Source: Gymnopus androsaceus JB14 (lineage: Eukaryota > Basidiomycota > Agaricomycetes > Agaricales > Omphalotaceae). Taken from it: 11,466 bases of DNA. A model generated the notes under the pieces. It worked only from the letters and a program-made list of their open reading frames with translations, was not told where the DNA came from and did no database searches. Shown piece by piece: positions 7,816 through 11,466 of the stretch. Position 1 is the stretch's first letter; every line of letters begins with the position of its first letter. Both the position numbers and the translations under genes were made by a program. Where the stretch lies: positions 1 to 11,466 of the forward strand of contig ML769716.1 in NCBI GenBank assembly GCA_009733575.1, read 5' to 3'.

Positions 7816-7867
7816 ATGGAAAGTATTACAATGAATAGAATCTATATTCTACAAATGATTACACAGT

Positions 7868-8176
7868 ATGGAATCCATACACTACAAACTATTATACAAT
7901 ATGGAATCCATATACTACAACATGGAATCCATATACTACAGTATGGAATCCATATACTACAACATGGAATCCATATACTACATTATGGAATCCATATACT
8001 ACAGTATGGAATCCATATATACAGTATGGAATCTATATACTACAGTATGGAATCCATATACTACAACATGGAATCCATATACTACATTATGGAATCCATA
8101 TACTACGTTATGGAATCCATACACTACAGTATGGAATCCATATACTACAAATCATTATACAATATGGAGTCCATAA
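7868..8176 (+). repeat. Left 21-bp satellite array (ATGGAATCCATATACTAC core)
   Basis: Units begin at 7868, 7901, 7922, 7943, 7964, 7985, 8006, 8026, 8047, 8068, 8089, 8110 and 8131, with a variant at 8164. The spacing is 21 bp apart from the irregular ends and one 20-bp step. Each unit holds TGGAATCCA, a palindrome about its central base. Because 21 is divisible by three, frames stay open and read MESIYYS/N repeats, which should not be taken as a gene. Confidence 0.95.
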
Positions 8177-9310
8177 GGCAGCAAGGGCCCCTATAGCATT
8201 TTTGACATTTTTGATGATTTTAGAGGCCCTTTTATAAGTGGGCCTAGTACTAGTACTTATTAGTACATTAGAAGTACCTATAACTTGGACTAGTACTGAG
8301 ATCAATAAGTCAGATGAGTACCTGTATTAGTACGTTAGAACTACTAATAAGTTGTACTAGTACTTGTGTACTAGTACTCAGAATAGTACTGTAGAAGTAT
8401 TGATAAGTCAGACTAGTACTTATATCTCTACTACAGTGGAATTACTAATACTATACTAGTATTGATACTTCTATAGTACTAATCTAAGTAATAATACAAG
8501 TACTAGTCCAACTTATCAATACTTCTATAGCACTACTGATAAGTCAGACTCGTACTTGTCTTAGTACATTAGAACTATCAATGTGTCAGACTAGTACTTG
8601 TGTACTAGTACTTAGAATAGTACTATAGAAGTATTGATAAGTCGGACTAGTACTTGTATTAGTACCTAGATCGGTACAATAGAAGTATCAATAAGTCAGA
8701 CTAGTACTTAATTCTCTACTACAGTGGAACTACTAATACTATAATAGTGTTGATACTTCTATAGTACTTGTATTATTACTTAGATTAGTACTATAGAAGA
8801 ATCAATACTAGTATAGTATTAGTAGTTCCACTGTAGTAGAGATATAAGTACTAGTCTGACACATTGATAGTTCTAATGTACTAATACAAGTACTATAGAA
8901 GTATCAATCAATACTAGTATAGTATTAGTAGTTCCACTGTAGTAGAGATAATAGAGGTATCAATACTAGTATAGTATTAGGTTCCACTGTAGTAGAGATA
9001 TAAGTACAAGTCTGACTTATTCATACTTCTATTGTACCGATCTAGGTACTAATACAGAGTACTAGTACACAAGTACTAGTCTGGCACATTGATAGTTCTA
9101 AAGTACTATTCAAAGTACTAGTACAACTTATTAGTAGTTCTAATGTACTAATACAGGTACTCGTCTGACTTATTGATACTTCTATAAGACTAATCTCAGT
9201 ACTAGTCCAAGTTATAGGTACTTCTAATGTACTAATAAGTACTAGTACTAGGCCCACTTATAAAGGGGCCTCTAAAATCATCAAAAATATCAAAAATGTT
9301 ATAGGGGCCC
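8177..9310. repeat. Palindromic core of the foldback element
   Basis: The core is AT-rich and dominated by AGTACTAG, ACTAGTAC and TAGTACTT words in both orientations. Longer modules such as AGTCAGACTAGTACTT and CTACTACAGTGGAA recur directly and inverted within each arm, so there are nested inversions as well as the overall one. The outer rims carry AAGGGCCCCTATA on the left and TATAGGGGCCCTT on the right. No ORF of note. Confidence 0.8.
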
Positions 9311-9611
9311 TTGCTGCCCTTATGGACTCCATATTGTATAATGATATGTAGTATATGGATTCCATACTGTAGTGTATGGATTCCATGTTGTAGTATATGG
9401 ATTCCGTACTGTAGTAGTATGAGTATTCCATATGTAGTATATGGATTCCATATTGTAGTATATGGATTCCATACTGTAGTATATGGATTCCATACTGTAG
9501 TATATGGATTCCATACTGTAGTATATGGATTCCATACTGTAGTATATGGATTCCATAATGTAGTATATGGATTCCATAATGTAGTATATGGATTCCATGT
9601 TGTAGTATATG
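9311..9611 (-). repeat. Right satellite array, inverted relative to the left
   Basis: About a dozen units of GTAGTATATGGATTCCAT follow each other at 21-bp spacing, with one disturbed stretch near 9410-9440. They are the reverse complement of the left array and complete the foldback arm. Confidence 0.95.
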
Positions 9612-9613
9612 CC

Positions 9614-9688
9614 CACTTCGTAACGTGGAATGATTGATGAGGAATCATCTACTACTTCCCGACCTCTACTCCTTCTAAAGTTCGGACA
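9614..9688 (-). pseudogene. Possible upstream piece of the Ulp1-like relic
   Basis: The minus strand is open for 25 codons ending in REVVDDSSSIIPRYEV, directly at the inferred right end of the foldback element. If the element and one CACTTC copy are removed, the frame continues across the join as RYEVRWELVSG and stops one base out of frame with QWVGDK of the protease exon. A short plus-strand frame (9679-9897) partly overlaps and is an alternative reading of this DNA. Confidence 0.35.
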
Positions 9689-9897
9689 TTAGTGCCAAAC
9701 TCCGGGATGAAATAATTGCCACTCATTCAATTTCAATATTGAAAGGGAAGGAAGTTTATTACACAGCGCACCCGGACTTGTGGACCCAGAGAAGTCGTCA
9801 AGGTTTGGGGACCGCAGTAGAAATTCAATCAGGGCCTGTACTTGATTTGATTATTGTGAATAGTTCAACTTTTAATGCCGAAATAAAAAATGAATGA
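9679..9897 (+). other. Stop-free frame of unknown meaning
   Basis: After a TAA at 9676 the plus strand stays open for 72 codons (LRDEIIATHSISILKGKEV, later YYTAHPDLWTQRSRQG) to a TGA at 9895. It has protein-like composition but no ATG near its start and no family I recognise. It could be an exon of a lost gene or chance. Confidence 0.2.
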
Positions 9898-10012
9898 TTA
9901 AGCGCTTGTTTTCAACCTTCTTTCCAACACTTCTTTCCAACATCTTTCTGTATAAATTCCAGCTGTGGGCTCGTCCTATCAATACTTTCTCACCTTTTCA
10001 GCTCAGACTGCA

Positions 10013-10161
10013 GGCTGTATTAGCCGCTGCGTGCTCATTCCTCACATTTAAAATTTTCCTCCTTTCAGGCTGTGTTTTACTATTCAGCCGCTGCGTGCTA
10101 CCTCACATCTGAAAAGCTTTCTCTTTCAACTTGGATTGCAGGCTGATAATTTAGCTGCTGC
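10013..10161 (+). repeat. Three hairpin units of the GGCTG family, inverted relative to the 3-kb array
   Basis: Each unit reads pyrimidine tract, CAG, GGCTG or a close form, a short A/T loop, AGCC or AGCT, then GCTGCGTGCT. They occupy 10013-10030, 10068-10099 and 10141-10166 approximately, spaced 55 and 73 bp. The second has a longer loop (TGTTTTACTATT). The core matches, in opposite orientation, the GCGGCTGAATACAGCCTGCA form at 2.8-4 kb, whereas the GCTGCGTGCT tail is specific to this cluster. Confidence 0.75.
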
Positions 10162-10341
10162 GTGCTCTTCCCTTCGCCCAAATCTCTTATTATTGTTACC
10201 AATGCCTCGAATTCCTAGCGAATAGGTATGTGGTCTTCCCTCTCCCATCCTGAACTCTGCTGAAAAAATACAGAGCGACAATTCAAATGCGAAAACGGTA
10301 TCATGCACAGGTCTTGTCACCATTGTCTGTCCGCCATTTGG
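10162..10341. other. Unassigned spacer with an intron-like segment
   Basis: On the plus strand 10226-10273 has GTATGT, a CTGA-containing stretch and TACAG, like a 48-nt intron. Joining across it gives a frame reading ATIQMRKRYHAQVLSPLSVR. A minus-strand frame of 65 codons overlaps. Neither is recognisable and I cannot choose between them. Confidence 0.25.
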
Positions 10342-10907
10342 TCAATCCTGTATCTGCATGGGTACTTTCTCTCTGACCTCCGCGTTAGTATGACTTTTGC
10401 TCGAATCAATCCTTCCAGGATCTTCGGATCTAATGAGCAAAATAGACCCACGTTTTCTGATTGCAAGCGTTTTTTAACGCTACTTCAAATGAAGGTCTTC
10501 CACTCAGGCTCTCAACAAAGAATTGTACTACACTTACCTCTCAAATTTCCTTTCTTGGGTCAGTGTATTGATGTGGTAAAAGAAAGCTCGGAAGCCGCGA
10601 TCCAAATATTCTTCGTCATCTTCAATGTCATGCGCCATCTCATCCAGTGCTTTGATTCGTATTGTGGCTAATATACCTGAATAAATGGCTGGAGTGCCTG
10701 AGCATTCAGAGAACGACCCAGTTCAAGTTTGGCGAATGCTCGATGCCCATCCTGACGCTAGTAGGGAAAAGCTTGCAAGCTTCCTTAACTCAGTAATTGA
10801 CGCCTCTGTATTGATCGTGGCTCCTTCTGAATGTCACAGTAGTCCCGAATGTGTTCAGACAAGATCACAAAGTTTGTGTCATGGAAACATTTTGCATCGT
10901 TGGGCAT
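10342..10907 (-). pseudogene. Unrecognised multi-exon gene relic
   Basis: The minus strand has a chain of protein-like stretches: 10907-10803 (MPNDAKCFHDTNFVILSEHI, then RDYCDIQKEPRSIQ), 10757-10677 (RQDGHRAFAKLELGRSLNAQ), 10674-10538 (ALDEMAHDIEDDEEYLDRGF, then RAFFYHINTLTQERKFE) and 10456-10342 (KRGSILLIRSEDPGRID, ending at TGA). The last two are joined by an 81-nt intron (GTAAGT..AATCAG) with matching phase, which is the best support. The first two share a frame but are separated by 45 bases with two stops. A one-base shift separates the second and third. I do not recognise the protein; it is hydrophilic and acidic in the middle. It runs up to the second foldback element at 10910, which may truncate it. 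Confidence 0.45.
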
Positions 10908-10909
10908 TC

Positions 10910-11466
10910 CAGGCTGCCTTAAAATCTAACAAGTTAGATAGTCCAAAGTGTAACAATCCAGTATCTAATAAGATTGAAATCCTATGGAAATCCAAGGCAT
11001 GGATTCCAGGCCTAACCATGGATTCCAGGGCTCAACATGGATTCCATGGGCCAGGACCTCTGGCACTCCTTACCAATGGATTCCAGTGCCACTATTGTGT
11101 AGCTTGACAGTGGATTCCAAGGACCTATGTATACATACGTAGGACTATGTTTTGATGGTTGTAGGGGAGCTGTTGACATGTGTGACATGTGTGAGGAAAA
11201 ATTAAAGTTGTCATCTGTTTCTATAATGCCTGAAAAATCATGAAAAATACAGACAGTTGTAAGGGAAAAGGTGGACAATAAAAAAATTAAACTTGGTCAT
11301 CTGATCCTATAATTACTGAAAAAATCATAAAAAATATCGAAATAATTTAGGAAGCAATGTTGCATCCAGTGTATGGAAAGTATTACAATGAATAGAATCT
11401 ATATTCTACAAATGATTACACAGTATGGAATCCATACACTACAAACTATTATACAATATACTGATC
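10910..11466 (+). mobile_element. Foldback element, copy 2 (left end only)
   Basis: From 10910 this matches 7352-7907 in the same orientation, with about eight small substitutions and indels (for example two instead of three CATGTGTGA units). The preceding bases differ from those of copy 1 (GGGCATT versus ACGCACT), marking the left end. The final seven bases depart from copy 1 (ACTGATC instead of GGAATCC), so either an internal rearrangement starts there or the copy is truncated. The window ends before this can be judged. Confidence 0.85.

Larger units (their letters stand above)
7352..9613 (+). mobile_element. Foldback (long inverted repeat) non-autonomous element, copy 1
   Basis: The left boundary is fixed because the same sequence begins at 10910 after different flanking DNA. 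The likely right end is 9613, since CACTTC stands at 7347-7352 and again at 9614-9619, as expected of a 6-bp target duplication. Inside, an asymmetric left segment (7352-7815) is followed by a 21-bp satellite array, a segment with AGGGCCCC and AGTGGGCC words, and an ACTAGTAC-rich core. The same series then recurs in reverse complement to 9611. For example, 8160-8300 is matched inverted by about 9197-9336, placing the centre near 8748. No protein gene is present; long frames in the arrays only translate the satellite. The termini show at most GGC as inverted ends. The superfamily is unknown. Confidence 0.75.

Noticed and set aside
7868..8176. CRISPR-like regular array
   Set aside because: The 21-bp units are contiguous with no unique spacers, and the genome is eukaryotic.
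7816..8196. Long frames translating as MESIYYS/MESIYYN repeats, and their mirror at 9232-9648
   Set aside because: They are a by-product of a 21-bp satellite whose period is divisible by three; several frames on both strands stay open equally well.
10303..10671. 122-codon plus-strand ORF
   Set aside because: It lies opposite the minus-strand stretches that share an intron with matching phase and read more like protein, so I treat it as a shadow.
10685..11107. 140-codon plus-strand ORF
   Set aside because: It runs from the antisense of the gene relic straight into the foldback element, so it is a chimera created by the insertion.

Overview
The window looks like a gene-poor, repeat-rich stretch of a filamentous fungus, most likely a basidiomycete (Agaricomycotina). 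The evidence is: short introns (about 44-81 nt, most near 50) with GTNNGT-like donors and YAG acceptors; a clathrin heavy chain fragment whose residues read like basidiomycete clathrin; a gene resembling the basidiomycete DUF6532 family; and a degenerate Ulp1-type protease of the kind often seen beside mobile DNA in these genomes. Almost every recognisable gene is interrupted, truncated or decayed, so this reads as a repeat-driven graveyard rather than a working gene cluster.

Layout. 1-1808 (minus): a seven-exon DUF6532-like gene that runs off the left edge. It has a TATA box and a 12-bp CACGTG palindrome just upstream, but also an in-frame TGA. 2132-2744 (minus): an internal clathrin heavy chain fragment in three exons, dying at a stop. 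2745-3970: a degenerate array of about eleven 14-bp hairpin motifs (GGCTGARTACAGCC-like), including one larger duplicated block. 4310-4876 (minus): an ORF starting with a C2H2-like finger. 4877-6836: mostly unassigned DNA with an ankyrin-repeat relic, a TATA element preceded by a duplicated 13-mer, and a 60-bp tandem duplication. 6837-7351 (minus): an Ulp1-like protease relic. 7352-9613: a foldback repeat element of about 2.3 kb that appears to have inserted into that relic with a 6-bp target duplication. 9614-9897: flanking relic. 10013-10161: three more hairpin units, in the opposite orientation. 10342-10907 (minus): an unrecognised multi-exon gene relic. 10910-11466: the left end of a second copy of the foldback element, cut by the window edge.

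The two most notable items are the foldback element and the dispersed hairpin family. The element's arms are inverted arrays of a 21-bp unit containing the odd palindrome TGGAATCCA, around an ACTAGTAC-rich palindromic core. The hairpin motifs sit directly after splice-acceptor-like CAG sequences. I saw no rRNA, tRNA or CRISPR array. Family names rest on recognising residues by eye; no database search was run.
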